Program-made: the position numbers and the translations under genes
Notes under the pieces: generated by a model
Seen by the model: only the letters and a program-made list of their open reading frames with translations
Database searches by the model: none
What the model was told of the DNA's origin: nothing
Source: a virus
Reading direction: 5' to 3' (one strand)
Length of the DNA: 33,466 nt
Virus record (IMG/VR): IMGVR_UViG_3300009507_000004
Location: 1 to 33,466 of that record
Shown: positions 5,879-13,240 of the stretch, piece by piece
Numbering within the stretch: position 1 is the first letter of the stretch
How the letters are laid out: each line of letters begins with the position of its first letter

Positions 5879-6220
5879 TTATTTAGCCGTTCTAAAGCCT
5901 TTTCTTAATGTGTTTATTTGATGCTTGCAATCATTTAAGCTATCTACATATTTTAATGTGGATTTTTTGATGTAATATTTTACGTCATTTACGCTAATAC
6001 CCAAATACTTTCCGTTTTCACAAAAGTCTACATTGCTTTCTTTCCACCATTCGTAAGCCATATCAGAAGAAGATATAACACTTCTAATCGCTTTCCCTTG
6101 CGCAAGAGTTACATTTTGATAAGAATACAATGAAGTATAAATTAATTCACATTGATTTTCAAAAAAAGATAATTCATTTTCGTCTTGTAATTGCTCTAAT
6201 AAATTGTTGTAAGTTGTCAT
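5879..6220 (-). CDS. Hypothetical protein, first gene behind an early promoter
   Basis: 113 residues starting MTTYNNLLEQLQDENELSFF. Helical and rich in asparagine, serine and tyrosine, with no membrane segment. A possible helix-turn-helix around residues 70-90 (GKYLGISVNDVKYYIKKS) is suggested by spacing only. It is the first gene after the promoter at 6251-6258 and the terminator at 6272-6308, so it opens a new transcription unit. No family recognised. Confidence 0.75.
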   Translation of the reverse strand: MTTYNNLLEQLQDENELSFFENQCELIYTSLYSYQNVTLAQGKAIRSVISSSDMAYEWWKESNVDFCENGKYLGISVNDVKYYIKKSTLKYVDSLNDCKHQINTLRKGFRTAK

Positions 6221-6250
6221 AATATATAGTTTTAGTGATTAATTATGTAA

Positions 6251-6258
6251 CAAATATA
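6251..6258 (-). promoter_or_regulatory. Bacteroidota-type promoter (-7 box)
   Basis: TATATTTG on the minus strand matches the Bacteroidota -7 consensus TAnnTTTG, 30 bases upstream of the 6220 start. The -33 region is T-rich but lacks a clear TTG because it lies in the U-tract of the preceding terminator. It would drive the exonuclease/DnaA-domain block. Confidence 0.6.
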
Positions 6259-6271
6259 TAAACTATTGTTG

Positions 6272-6308
6272 AATAAAAAAAATAAAAAGGGAATTTTTTA
6301 CAATCCCC
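6272..6308 (-). terminator. Rho-independent terminator
   Basis: Minus strand GGGGATT pairs with AATTCCC (one G-U) around a short A-rich loop, followed by TTTTTATTTTTTTT. It lies 51 bp after the stop of the 6360-6530 membrane protein and closes the replication/sigma operon. Confidence 0.8.
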
Positions 6309-6359
6309 TCCAATTTTATAAATTTATTTGTTAATATTACGTATTACTTTTTTATTGTT

Positions 6360-6530
6360 TCAGAAATCGCCCATCAGCACATATATGCACCAAACTGTTA
6401 TGGTACTAAAAAAACAAATACCAAGAAACGCAAGAGCAGCTTCTAAATGGATTAAAGCAATACATTCAATTAGGCAAGCAAATAACAATATCAACAAAAT
6501 CTTTACTTTAAAATCTTTACCTATTTTCAT
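6360..6530 (-). CDS. Small two-helix membrane protein
   Basis: 56 residues starting MKIGKDFKVKILLILLFACL and ending YVLMGDF. Two hydrophobic stretches (about residues 10-30 and 33-52) are separated by a short polar turn (HLEA), suggesting an inner-membrane hairpin. The stop (TGA at 6360) and the ATG, three bases below the previous stop, fit a real cistron at the end of the operon. No family recognised. A superinfection-exclusion or accessory lysis role is possible but unsupported. Confidence 0.65.
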   Translation of the reverse strand: MKIGKDFKVKILLILLFACLIECIALIHLEAALAFLGICFFSTITVWCIYVLMGDF

Positions 6531-6533
6531 ATC

Positions 6534-7247
6534 TTATAATTCCATTAATTCATTCACAACAGTTTTCCCACCCATCACTACTGCACATCCAATAGCAGGT
6601 TTCTTGCCTCGTTTTGCATAAGCAAAAGCGTATTTGTCAAAGTCGATACCACAACCTACCTGTGTTCCGAATACTTTAAAGTTAGCACCAACAAACCATT
6701 GAGTGTAACATTGAGTATGGAGATGCCCTTGAACTGTGTTCATCATATCTGCTCTACATTTCGTATGGGCAGTACCACCTTCTCCGTGAATGTATTGAAC
6801 ATTATCAATTACCAACCTATCTACGAAATTCCAATTAGGCACTTCTAATACCTCGCTAAATGACTTTATCCAAGCCTTCGGAACTCCTGCACTAAACGCT
6901 TTCCTTGAGATGATTCTATCGTGGTTTCCGATAAGTACATCAGCATTAGGGAACATCTTGTACCAACGACTCAAACGTTCGATAGCAAACTCTAATTCTT
7001 CTCCTGCACCCATACCGTCGGGGTCGCTTTCGTGGTAACTTGAATAATGCGAATCAATCACATCACCAATAAATACAACTCTATTACAGTTATACTTTGC
7101 ATACACCTCTGCGCAGTGGTTAAGGTATTCGTCTAAAGAAAATGGTTCGTGCAAATCACCTATCACTAAAACTCTTGTTTCTTTCTTTGTAAGGTTCTCA
7201 AATGCTTTGAGTTTGTTTCCTCTTAATCTTGGTCTAAAATCTTTCAT
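6534..7247 (-). CDS. Calcineurin-like metallophosphoesterase
   Basis: 237 residues with the full set of metallophosphoesterase motifs: GDLH (30-33), GDVID (61-65), GNHD (107-110), and later HGEGG and GHLHT. These bind two metal ions and hydrolyse phosphoester bonds. Substrates vary widely, and phage homologues include dephosphorylating enzymes and nucleases, so the substrate is not predictable here. The gene overlaps the upstream nuclease-like gene by 14 bases, placing it in the DNA-metabolism operon. Confidence 0.9.
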   Translation of the reverse strand: MKDFRPRLRGNKLKAFENLTKKETRVLVIGDLHEPFSLDEYLNHCAEVYAKYNCNRVVFIGDVIDSHYSSYHESDPDGMGAGEELEFAIERLSRWYKMFPNADVLIGNHDRIISRKAFSAGVPKAWIKSFSEVLEVPNWNFVDRLVIDNVQYIHGEGGTAHTKCRADMMNTVQGHLHTQCYTQWFVGANFKVFGTQVGCGIDFDKYAFAYAKRGKKPAIGCAVVMGGKTVVNELMEL

Positions 7248-7629
7248 ACTGTTTTGCTTGTTTTATGTTTAAATATCCTACTTCTTTTTTTACTTTTTCG
7301 TTTCTGTCAAAATCTGTTGTTGCGGGATTCAATTCGTTTATTTGCCAATCAATATTTAAATTATTTAAATTCCAACCATAAATCCCTTTAGGTGTAGAGT
7401 TTATGTAAACAGGTGTTTCTCCTTTCTTGCACTTATTAATCATAGCATCGTACTTCTTTTTTTCTATGAGTAAAGTATTATAGTGCTTTCTTCTACATTT
7501 CAATTCTATCCTGCATTTTAGTTTTTCGCTATAACAATCCCAAAAACTGAATTTATCATCTGATTGTTGCAGGTCTGAAATTTTTAATTTAAGCCAATCA
7601 AAAAGTTCTTTTTCTGTATTAATACTCAT
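7234..7629 (-). CDS. Nuclease-like protein (possible PD-(D/E)XK fold)
   Basis: 131 residues. The core CRIELKCRRKHYNTLLIEKK resembles the E-x-K strand plus following helix of PD-(D/E)XK nucleases, and an acidic residue precedes it (FWDCYSEK). I recall similar short proteins in Flavobacteriia phages next to DNA-metabolism genes. Function as a nuclease, perhaps Holliday-junction or repair type, is inferred from this motif only. It overlaps both neighbours by 11-14 bases, so co-translation is likely. Confidence 0.6.
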   Translation of the reverse strand: MSINTEKELFDWLKLKISDLQQSDDKFSFWDCYSEKLKCRIELKCRRKHYNTLLIEKKKYDAMINKCKKGETPVYINSTPKGIYGWNLNNLNIDWQINELNPATTDFDRNEKVKKEVGYLNIKQAKQYERF

Positions 7630-8023
7630 TGAATAATTTTTTCAATCTCTGAACCATTCCACGAACACAAGAGCCACAGCTTGAAGGTTGTTTCCTTTCG
7701 TTGAATATTCTATTGCTTATTTTCAAAAGAGTAAGTTGGTCAGACTTTGAAACCTGTGTTGGATTTCTTTTGAAGAACTCTGTCAACGTTGTGTGTTCTG
7801 TTTCTGTCAAGCAGTTAGGTCGTCTGTAAGGGAATAACTTATTCAAAACGTCTTTGCGCTTATCGCAACCGCAATCTTCTCCTGCTATGAATTTAACAGC
7901 TTTATCTATCCCCGTGGCTTTGGTTATTTTTGCAATCGTGTCGCCTAACCCTTTGGATTCTTTTTCTTGGTTTGCTTTCCAATCTTTGTAGGCTTTGGTG
8001 CGTTTGTCTTTTGGTTCTTCCAT
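7619..8023 (-). CDS. Conserved cysteine-containing phage protein
   Basis: 134 residues. Basic N-terminus (KDKRTKAYKDWKANQEKESK), then GLGDTIAKITKATGIDKAVK, a CGC motif (EDCGCDKRK), and a C-terminal CGSC (PSSCGSCVRGM). I recognise the GLGDTIAKITKATGIDKAV / GEDCGCDKRK pattern as common in Bacteroidota phages and prophages, always of unknown function. The four cysteines could hold a metal. Overlaps the nuclease-like gene by 11 bases. Confidence 0.75.
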   Translation of the reverse strand: MEEPKDKRTKAYKDWKANQEKESKGLGDTIAKITKATGIDKAVKFIAGEDCGCDKRKDVLNKLFPYRRPNCLTETEHTTLTEFFKRNPTQVSKSDQLTLLKISNRIFNERKQPSSCGSCVRGMVQRLKKLFNEY

Positions 8024-8024
8024 A

Positions 8025-8489
8025 TTATAAATTTTTCAGTATTTCTATATTAGCTAAATAAACAGGACTATTATGACTTTCCTTTACTTTTTCTTCTAAT
8101 TCTTTAAGAGTTCCCCAAAAACAACCTGCCTTTACCATCCATTGATTGTCGTGTTTTACACAGTGAACAATTCTTTTAGAAGTGTCGTATGCTGTGAATG
8201 AATAATAATTTTTAGTATATTCTAAATCAGCACCTTCTAAATTAGTACCTTCTAAATTAACACCCTCTAAATTAGCATATTCTAAATCAGCACATCTTAA
8301 ATCAGCACGTCTTAAATCAGCACTTCTTAAATCAGCACTTCTTAAAATATCATCTGTTAAATCAGCATCTCTTAAAATAGCATATCTTAAATCAGCACCT
8401 TCTAAATCAGACCCTCTTAAATAAGCGCCTGTTAAACCCTTTCCTTTGGCTTTTAAAATAACTTCTCCTTTTTTGTTTTTTATCTCCAT
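8025..8489 (-). CDS. Pentapeptide-repeat protein
   Basis: 154 residues. Residues about 18-90 are 14 or so A(D/N)LxX repeats (ADLRS, ADLRR, ADLRC, ANLEG), which fold as a right-handed four-sided beta-helix. Pentapeptide proteins such as MfpA and Qnr mimic DNA and protect gyrase; others have unknown roles. The C-terminal 60 residues (IVHCVKHDNQWMVKAGCFWG) form a small domain that I recall accompanying such repeats in phage proteins. The DNA encoding the repeats is itself a 15-bp tandem repeat (about 8219-8433). It lies one base after its upstream neighbour's region in the operon led by the sigma-like factor. Confidence 0.85.
   Translation of the reverse strand: MEIKNKKGEVILKAKGKGLTGAYLRGSDLEGADLRYAILRDADLTDDILRSADLRSADLRRADLRCADLEYANLEGVNLEGTNLEGADLEYTKNYYSFTAYDTSKRIVHCVKHDNQWMVKAGCFWGTLKELEEKVKESHNSPVYLANIEILKNL
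8219..8433 (-). repeat. 15-bp imperfect tandem repeats in pentapeptide gene
   Basis: The unit reads about CTTAAATCAGCA plus three bases on the plus strand and recurs about 14 times in frame with small changes. It encodes the pentapeptide repeats and offers a substrate for repeat-number change without frameshift. Confidence 0.8.
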
Positions 8490-8491
8490 TG

Positions 8492-8647
8492 TTATAGATA
8501 GTTTAAATCTTCTGTTTTGTCTTCGTTTAATTTGTCTTGCAAAATCTTGATTTCTTTTTGCATCATCTGATTAGTAGTGTAAAGCTGAAATACTACCGCT
8601 TCAATACTTTTCAATCTTTCCTGTACTGTTTTCTTTTTTGCTTTCAT
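8492..8647 (-). CDS. Small coiled-coil protein
   Basis: 51 residues, MKAKKKTVQERLKSIEAVVF..., with heptad-like hydrophobic spacing to residue 40 and an acidic end. Its ATG overlaps the TGA of the sigma-like gene (ATGA, 8644-8647), and its stop lies 2 bp before the pentapeptide-gene start, so it fills the gap exactly and is translationally coupled. No family; a partner of the sigma factor is conceivable. Confidence 0.65.
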   Translation of the reverse strand: MKAKKKTVQERLKSIEAVVFQLYTTNQMMQKEIKILQDKLNEDKTEDLNYL

Positions 8648-9264
8648 AAAAGTTCGTAATCTTCGTTATTTAAATCTTCCCAATCTTCTTGTAAAGCGTC
8701 TTTTAAACTCTCTTTGCAGCGCTTCACGGTGTGATATATGTTTGTGTGGCTTATATCTGTGTACTTTGACATTGTTCGGAAACTCATTCCTGTGTCTTTA
8801 TATATTTTAAAAATATCCCTATCATATTGTTGCCAATTTAAAGACTCCAAATCTATCTTTTCTAAAAACCTTTCTTCTGCTTCTAGTCTGTCAGAAGAAC
8901 CTTGTTCGTCATAGATGTAACTTTCGTCTGCTAAATCTCCAAACGTTACAGGATTGTTTTGTTTGTCCTTGTCTAGGTTTTTAATAAGCCACTCAATAGG
9001 ACTTTTTCTGTGTTTGTTCTTTTGTCCTAGATAAGAATACAAGATACTACGCAGCGTAAAAAATATATATCCACTTTGTACTTTTCCGTTGTCAAACAGA
9101 AAAAAATGATTTCCTCTCTTTTGAACTAGCTTGTGCAGTTTTATGTACATCTCTTGAACGATATCTTCTGCATACATATCGCCACCAATCCCTTTGACCG
9201 TGTTCAGCCATTGATTGTGTTTTTTGGCTATTTCATTAAGCCAAAGGTTGTTGTATTTTGTCAT
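8644..9264 (-). CDS. Sigma-70-like (ECF-type) RNA polymerase factor
   Basis: 206 residues from MTKYNNLWLNEI. Region 2-like helix near residues 30-46 (DMYAEDIVQEMYIKLHK) would bind the -10/-7 element and core polymerase. A C-terminal helix-turn-helix (MSFRTMSKYTDISHTNIYHT, about 157-176) matches region 4 for the -35/-33 element. The overall size fits ECF sigma factors. It sits in the early/middle operon after the helicase, so a switch to later promoters is a reasonable inference. A TTG start at 9279 would add five residues; the ATG at 9264 is preferred. A few early phage proteins with this look are only HTH regulators, so activity is unproven. Confidence 0.8.
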   Translation of the reverse strand: MTKYNNLWLNEIAKKHNQWLNTVKGIGGDMYAEDIVQEMYIKLHKLVQKRGNHFFLFDNGKVQSGYIFFTLRSILYSYLGQKNKHRKSPIEWLIKNLDKDKQNNPVTFGDLADESYIYDEQGSSDRLEAEERFLEKIDLESLNWQQYDRDIFKIYKDTGMSFRTMSKYTDISHTNIYHTVKRCKESLKDALQEDWEDLNNEDYELL

Positions 9265-9350
9265 ACGCCTAAAATACAAAAAAATGTTATTAAAAACAAA
9301 TTATTCTTTTATAAATAAACCGTATACCATTTTTGTTTTTGTTTTAGTTT

Positions 9351-10370
9351 TTAAAATGGTAAATCTTCCACGTTGCCAAACGCTTCCTGCACGTCAATAG
9401 TTGGCAATGTTTCGGGTTCTTTTTCTCCAAAATCCTCGTTCAAAGGATTATATATTCTTTTTAGTTTGTCAATTATATTTTCCTCTTTTACTCCTTCCAC
9501 TAAATTACCTAAACCTATTTTTGTAGGCGACCAATTCAAAATCACAGGATTGTCCGCAGATGTTTCATTCCCTCCCGTGTGTCTGTTTCTTACGTTGTCC
9601 ACGCTGATACGATTATTTGAACTTCCGCTATCTCGGTTTATTGCGTAGGTAAAAGATGCTTTATTTAAAATTGCACCACCTTCGGCTTGAAACGAATTTA
9701 CGTCCTCCTCTTGCCTTTGTCCCGACATCGTTGGGTGTTGTGATACGTGAACAGAACAAACGTCTTTCGAGTGCCTTAAAATCTTTTTAGACGTGTCTAC
9801 CATATCTTGATAAGAGTTGCCCGAATTATAATAGCCACTATCAAATGAATTTATAGGGTCTAAAAAAACAGCGTGAACATCTATATCTTTTTCCTCTATT
9901 AAATACTGCGTAGTTTCCAACGCTTCTTTTATCGTTTCTACTTTCAAGAAAATAAAATGTTCTTCTACCCATTTCAAAGCCTTTTTGTATAGCGGATAGT
10001 TATTCTTTTTTACATCTTTCGCAAAATCACAAAGTAAATAGTTTAAATAATTTAACTTCATAGACCAAGCGGAGTTTTCTTGAAATGCTACAACCCAAAT
10101 CAAACCATTAGCAACACTATGAGCTACTTGAATAGCTTGGTTTATTGTTGTTTTACCTCTACCTTTCTTTCCTACAATACCGTAGAACTCGAATTTTTTA
10201 GCTACGTAGTACTCGTCAAAGCAACTAATTCCCAAAGTATAACCGTGTTCGATTCTACCGTCCACAAAGTCGTTTAAATCATTGTTTACATCTTTGTTGT
10301 CTACAAGAAATTTTGAGTAATCTTGTACATCTTCTTCTGCATCTTTTAAAATTATTGGTTTAATTTTCAT
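9351..10370 (-). CDS. Replicative DNA helicase, DnaB-like (RecA fold)
   Basis: 339 residues. Walker A is GKKGRGKTT (67-75, K73), Walker B ends in VFLD (D171), and SVHVSQHP resembles the sensor strand of DnaB/Twinkle helicases. The N-terminal primase-binding domain of full DnaB (about 450 residues) is absent, as in several phage helicases. It would unwind the fork using ATP. The C-terminus is NVEDLPF, an SSB-like acidic tip, unusual for a helicase. The gene follows the replication initiator and a possible loader, and precedes the sigma-like factor. Confidence 0.85.
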   Translation of the reverse strand: MKIKPIILKDAEEDVQDYSKFLVDNKDVNNDLNDFVDGRIEHGYTLGISCFDEYYVAKKFEFYGIVGKKGRGKTTINQAIQVAHSVANGLIWVVAFQENSAWSMKLNYLNYLLCDFAKDVKKNNYPLYKKALKWVEEHFIFLKVETIKEALETTQYLIEEKDIDVHAVFLDPINSFDSGYYNSGNSYQDMVDTSKKILRHSKDVCSVHVSQHPTMSGQRQEEDVNSFQAEGGAILNKASFTYAINRDSGSSNNRISVDNVRNRHTGGNETSADNPVILNWSPTKIGLGNLVEGVKEENIIDKLKRIYNPLNEDFGEKEPETLPTIDVQEAFGNVEDLPF

Positions 10371-10381
10371 AATATTCTGTT

Positions 10382-10810
10382 TTAGCTAAATCTGTTTATC
10401 GCTTCGGTAATCATATTCTGCAATTTGTCTTTTACAACTTCGATTGTGAATCGTTCTTTTACGTCCTCCAAAGTAAAATCTTTTTGCAAAGATACTTTTT
10501 TTATTTGATTATGATGCAAATCATTGTGAAAACTTTCGTAGAACCTGTCCAAAGGAATAGATAAAACTCTACTGACTTCCTTTTGCATAATCTCATCGAA
10601 CACCGTCGAGTCAAAATCCCTAATTGTCTTGTTTAGTTGCAAAATATACAATTTAGCAAATAAATCGCTATTTAAGGCGTTTATATCTTTCTGACGAGTA
10701 ATCCAATCAAAAATGAAATTGAGTGCATTAGCATCGTTCTGATTAGGCTTAAATGACTTGTTTGTGCTAAACCTCCATTGTAATCTTTCAACTGATTCTT
10801 CTAATGTCAT
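10382..10810 (-). CDS. Hypothetical replication-associated protein (possible helicase loader)
   Basis: 142 residues starting MTLEESVERLQWRFSTNKSF. Entirely helical in appearance, with no nucleotide-binding motif. Its place between the initiator and the helicase is where many phages encode a helicase loader, and I recall similar proteins there in Flavobacteriia phages. The loader role is inferred from position only. The leader TAAACTAAAACACTAAAAAAATG is of the early type. Confidence 0.65.
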   Translation of the reverse strand: MTLEESVERLQWRFSTNKSFKPNQNDANALNFIFDWITRQKDINALNSDLFAKLYILQLNKTIRDFDSTVFDEIMQKEVSRVLSIPLDRFYESFHNDLHHNQIKKVSLQKDFTLEDVKERFTIEVVKDKLQNMITEAINRFS

Positions 10811-10827
10811 TTTTTTAGTGTTTTAGT

Positions 10828-11499
10828 TTATAACTGATTCTTGTAAGGATTCTCTTGATATTTTATTTCTTTGGTAACTGAAACGCTTTTTGTTTTTGTT
10901 TTAGTTGCGTACTTGTCGATTGTTTCTGCTCTTGAAAAAAATTCGGGTGTCAAGAAATTAAAACCGTTGTCTTTGTGAAATTTAGTCTCTACTGAATTAT
11001 TAATCGCTGAAATAATATCTTTCTTGTCGTACCCGTCTTTTAGCCTTGCTTTGTATTTTGATTTTACTTTGTTGTTAATCACTTTAAAACATCTTCCTGT
11101 TTTTGAATTTATGTACTTCAACAAACTATCAAAATCAATCTTTGCCTTTGGCGAAGAAACTACGTATTGTACTTCTTCTTTCTCTTTCTCTTTATCTTCT
11201 ACTTGTACGGTAGGGGTATCGTTACCCCCTTGCCTACCCCCTACGGTAGGGGTGTTTAATTCTTCGTTAAGCTTAGTGTTTGTCTTGTGTTCGTAGCCTT
11301 TTACCTGTGAGTCAATGCTGTTGGTCTGACTTATGTATGCAAATTTAGCCATACCCTCCAAATTAGTCGGTTTAATACCTAAAAATTGCCTGTCTAGTAA
11401 AGCATTCATAAAAGCAACTTTATCTTTGTCGTTTAGTTCATTATAGACATCGTAATAGCTTCTGAAAAAATTAAAACCCTTTCTCTTTGTTTCCTTCAT
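10828..11499 (-). CDS. Phage replication initiator-like protein
   Basis: 223 residues. The N-terminal 70 residues (FFRSYYDVYNELNDKDKVAF) resemble the DUF6291-type head of Bacteroidota replication proteins. A low-complexity linker follows (TPTVGGRQGG, EDKEKEKEEV). Residues about 118-195 match the 'conserved phage C-terminal' domain (YINSKTGRCFKVINNKVKSK, then FLTPEFFSRAETIDKY) found in phage initiators that bind the origin. The linker DNA carries two GGGGTA/TACCCC runs. Expected to mark the origin and recruit the helicase encoded next door. Confidence 0.8.
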   Translation of the reverse strand: MKETKRKGFNFFRSYYDVYNELNDKDKVAFMNALLDRQFLGIKPTNLEGMAKFAYISQTNSIDSQVKGYEHKTNTKLNEELNTPTVGGRQGGNDTPTVQVEDKEKEKEEVQYVVSSPKAKIDFDSLLKYINSKTGRCFKVINNKVKSKYKARLKDGYDKKDIISAINNSVETKFHKDNGFNFLTPEFFSRAETIDKYATKTKTKSVSVTKEIKYQENPYKNQL

Positions 11500-11513
11500 A
11501 TTTTAGTTTTAAA

Positions 11514-11537
11514 ACCCCCCTAAATGAATAGGAGGGT
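11514..11537 (-). terminator. Stem-loop upstream of replication initiator
   Basis: Minus strand ACCCTCCTA pairs with TAGGGGGGT (one G-U) around a 6-base loop, followed by TTTTAAAAC. It lies in the gap between the SSB-like gene and the initiator gene. The U-run is only four long, so it may be an attenuator rather than a full terminator. Confidence 0.6.
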
Positions 11538-11551
11538 GTGATTAATTGTTT

Positions 11552-11893
11552 TTAGAAAGGCAAATCTTGAACAGCTCCTTCAAATTCTACTGTTTGGGTG
11601 TTATCTGCTTTTTCAATTCTCCAAGAGTTTAGACTTGTGAAATACTTTCCTTTCCACTCGTTTGTGCGAATGTTGAAATTTACTTTTACAATATCCCCAA
11701 CTTTGTTGTATTTTGTCAAGTTGGCAACTGCTTCTTCTCCTAATACTTCAAATGCAAAGATTTGTTCTGCATCGTTGTAACCTCCGTTATTGGCAATTAC
11801 AAAGGTTTGTTTCTTCCAATCCTTTCCTGCTTTGGAAGTTCCTTGTTCTACTTCCGAAATGCTTTTGATTGTTCCGCTTAATTCTAATGACAT
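11552..11893 (-). CDS. Single-stranded DNA-binding protein-like (OB fold)
   Basis: 113 residues starting MSLELSGTIKSISEVEQ. Alternating beta strands with KAGKDWKKQTFVIANN and KVNFNIRTNEWKGKYFTSLN resemble OB-fold SSB variants found in Bacteroidota phages. It ends QDLPF, the acidic tip by which SSBs recruit replication and repair proteins. It lies directly after the ERF annealing protein, a common pairing. The sequence is not a canonical SSB, so the family call is moderate. Confidence 0.75.
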   Translation of the reverse strand: MSLELSGTIKSISEVEQGTSKAGKDWKKQTFVIANNGGYNDAEQIFAFEVLGEEAVANLTKYNKVGDIVKVNFNIRTNEWKGKYFTSLNSWRIEKADNTQTVEFEGAVQDLPF

Positions 11894-11897
11894 AATT

Positions 11898-12431
11898 TTA
11901 CTTTTTTAATGTTAATAATGATTTTACTTCTTGTGTTAATTTATATTTTGATTCTACTTGTTGGATTGTAAAGTTGCCCGAATCGAGTGCAGCTTTAACT
12001 TTGTTAAATGCAGGCGTTCCTGCGTGTAGGCTTGTTTTAGACGTTTTACCGTGATTATTGGTTGCGTCTGCGTCTTTGGTGTCGTCTATCAAAAACAAAC
12101 CGTTTAGAGCGTATTTACGTGCGTAAGAAGAAGAACTTCCGTAACTTTGAGATACGTCCATTCCTTTCCTGTTCACATCAATTCCCGCTTGTGCAGTAAC
12201 TTTGTAAGATTTCTCTCCGTCTGTTACTGTTGCAGTTGCTTCTACATAAATTCCTAAAGGGTTTTCTTTTATCTCATCTGATACAGTCAAACAAAGACCT
12301 TGTTTGTAGAGTAGTGGCTTAACCGCTTCGAGAATGTCCTCGCAACTTCTGTAATTGTACTTTCCAAAGTTGTTTCTTTGGTTCTTTGGTGCTTTTAGTT
12401 CGCTTTGAACTTTTACTAATTTTTCAATCAT
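11898..12431 (-). CDS. erf: ERF-family single-strand DNA annealing protein
   Basis: 177 residues. The N-terminal 125 residues match the ERF recombinase superfamily: FGKYNYRSCEDILEAVKPLL, then VTAQAGIDVNRKGMDVSQSY and SSSYARKYALNGLFLIDD, the signature block of the family. ERF proteins form rings that anneal complementary single strands in phage recombination and genome circularisation. The C-terminal 40 residues form a separate helical tail. It is the first gene behind the well-formed promoter at 12458-12489 and leads the replication operon. Confidence 0.92.
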   Translation of the reverse strand: MIEKLVKVQSELKAPKNQRNNFGKYNYRSCEDILEAVKPLLYKQGLCLTVSDEIKENPLGIYVEATATVTDGEKSYKVTAQAGIDVNRKGMDVSQSYGSSSSYARKYALNGLFLIDDTKDADATNNHGKTSKTSLHAGTPAFNKVKAALDSGNFTIQQVESKYKLTQEVKSLLTLKK

Positions 12432-12457
12432 TGTTTTAATTTTTAAGTTATACTTTG

Positions 12458-12489
12458 CAAATATATGTAATTATATCGATAAAGTCAAA
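12458..12489 (-). promoter_or_regulatory. Bacteroidota-type promoter for the replication operon
   Basis: Minus strand: TTTG (-33, at 12486-12489), 20 bp spacer, TATATTTG (-7, at 12458-12465). This is an excellent match to the TTTG/TAnnTTTG consensus of the Bacteroidota primary sigma factor. It lies about 27 bases upstream of the ERF start. Confidence 0.85.
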
Positions 12490-12495
12490 TTTTTA

Positions 12496-12669
12496 TTAAA
12501 TACCTAAAGTTTGAACTCTTAATTCATACTTTTTTTCATCTTCAAGAACTCTAAACCTGTGATTTTTTTCGTCTCTTTCATCATATCCAACAATAGGATT
12601 AACTTTGTAATTCCAAAAGTCCTTTGGCAACTTTTTGCCTACTCTTAATTTTTTTAATTCTATCTTCAT
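12496..12669 (-). CDS. Small basic hypothetical protein
   Basis: 57 residues from MKIELKKLRVGKKLPKDFW. Strongly basic first third, then an acidic middle (YDERDEKNHRFRVLEDEKKY). A longer start at 12717 would overlap the preceding gene. The ATG at 12669 has an A-rich leader. No family recognised. Last gene of the small unit behind the promoter at 13443. Confidence 0.65.
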   Translation of the reverse strand: MKIELKKLRVGKKLPKDFWNYKVNPIVGYDERDEKNHRFRVLEDEKKYELRVQTLGI

Positions 12670-12680
12670 ATCTATGTTTT

Positions 12681-12947
12681 TTATTTTTCTTCGTAATACC
12701 AATATTCTAATTCCCAAGATTCGTACAAAATACTTTCGTCGTTCTTCATAGAATCAAACGGTGGTATTGCTTTTAATAATTCTAAAAGGTCGCTCTCGTA
12801 CTTAATTACCTTTTCTTCTTGAAATACTATGTATTCATTATTTACAATCTCTCCTGTGATGGCGCAGTATATTTCGTTATCTAATTCTTTAAGGTCGTAG
12901 CCTCGTTCTTCGTGCAATCGCTGTATTCTGATGTCGTCTATATTCAT
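12681..12947 (-). CDS. Small acidic hypothetical protein
   Basis: 88 residues starting MNIDDIRIQRLHEERGYDLK. Very acidic and aromatic toward the end (YESWELEYWYYEEK). A single cysteine and a beta-like middle (YCAITGEIVNNEYIVF). Stop and start are spaced 2-11 bp from both neighbours, fitting an operon of small early proteins. No family recognised. Acidic small early proteins are sometimes DNA mimics or host-takeover factors, but nothing specific is visible. Confidence 0.7.
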   Translation of the reverse strand: MNIDDIRIQRLHEERGYDLKELDNEIYCAITGEIVNNEYIVFQEEKVIKYESDLLELLKAIPPFDSMKNDESILYESWELEYWYYEEK

Positions 12948-12949
12948 AT

Positions 12950-13240
12950 TTAATTTAGTTTTGTTGTATTTATTATAAAATCCCCTAAAGACTTTCCGTG
13001 TGATAAATATACATCACTTCCATTGACCAAAGAAAATGGTTGCACCTTTATTCCCTCAAATGTAAAAGAATTTACTGAATTATCAAAAATATCGTGTATT
13101 GAAGTTTTATAATCTTTTACTTCCTCCACTATACTATTATAAAATTGTTCTGAAATCAACAACATTAAACCTTCTTCGTTGTACGTTTCTTGAGGTATCT
13201 TATCAATATAATACCCTAGTTCAGCTATTGCGTTTTTCAT
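12950..13240 (-). CDS. Hypothetical protein
   Basis: 96 residues starting MKNAIAELGYYIDKIPQ. Acidic helices in the first half, then beta-like (FTFEGIKVQPFSLVNG). Its ATG overlaps the TGA of the preceding gene (ATGA, 13237-13240), so it is translationally coupled. No family recognised. Confidence 0.7.
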   Translation of the reverse strand: MKNAIAELGYYIDKIPQETYNEEGLMLLISEQFYNSIVEEVKDYKTSIHDIFDNSVNSFTFEGIKVQPFSLVNGSDVYLSHGKSLGDFIINTTKLN

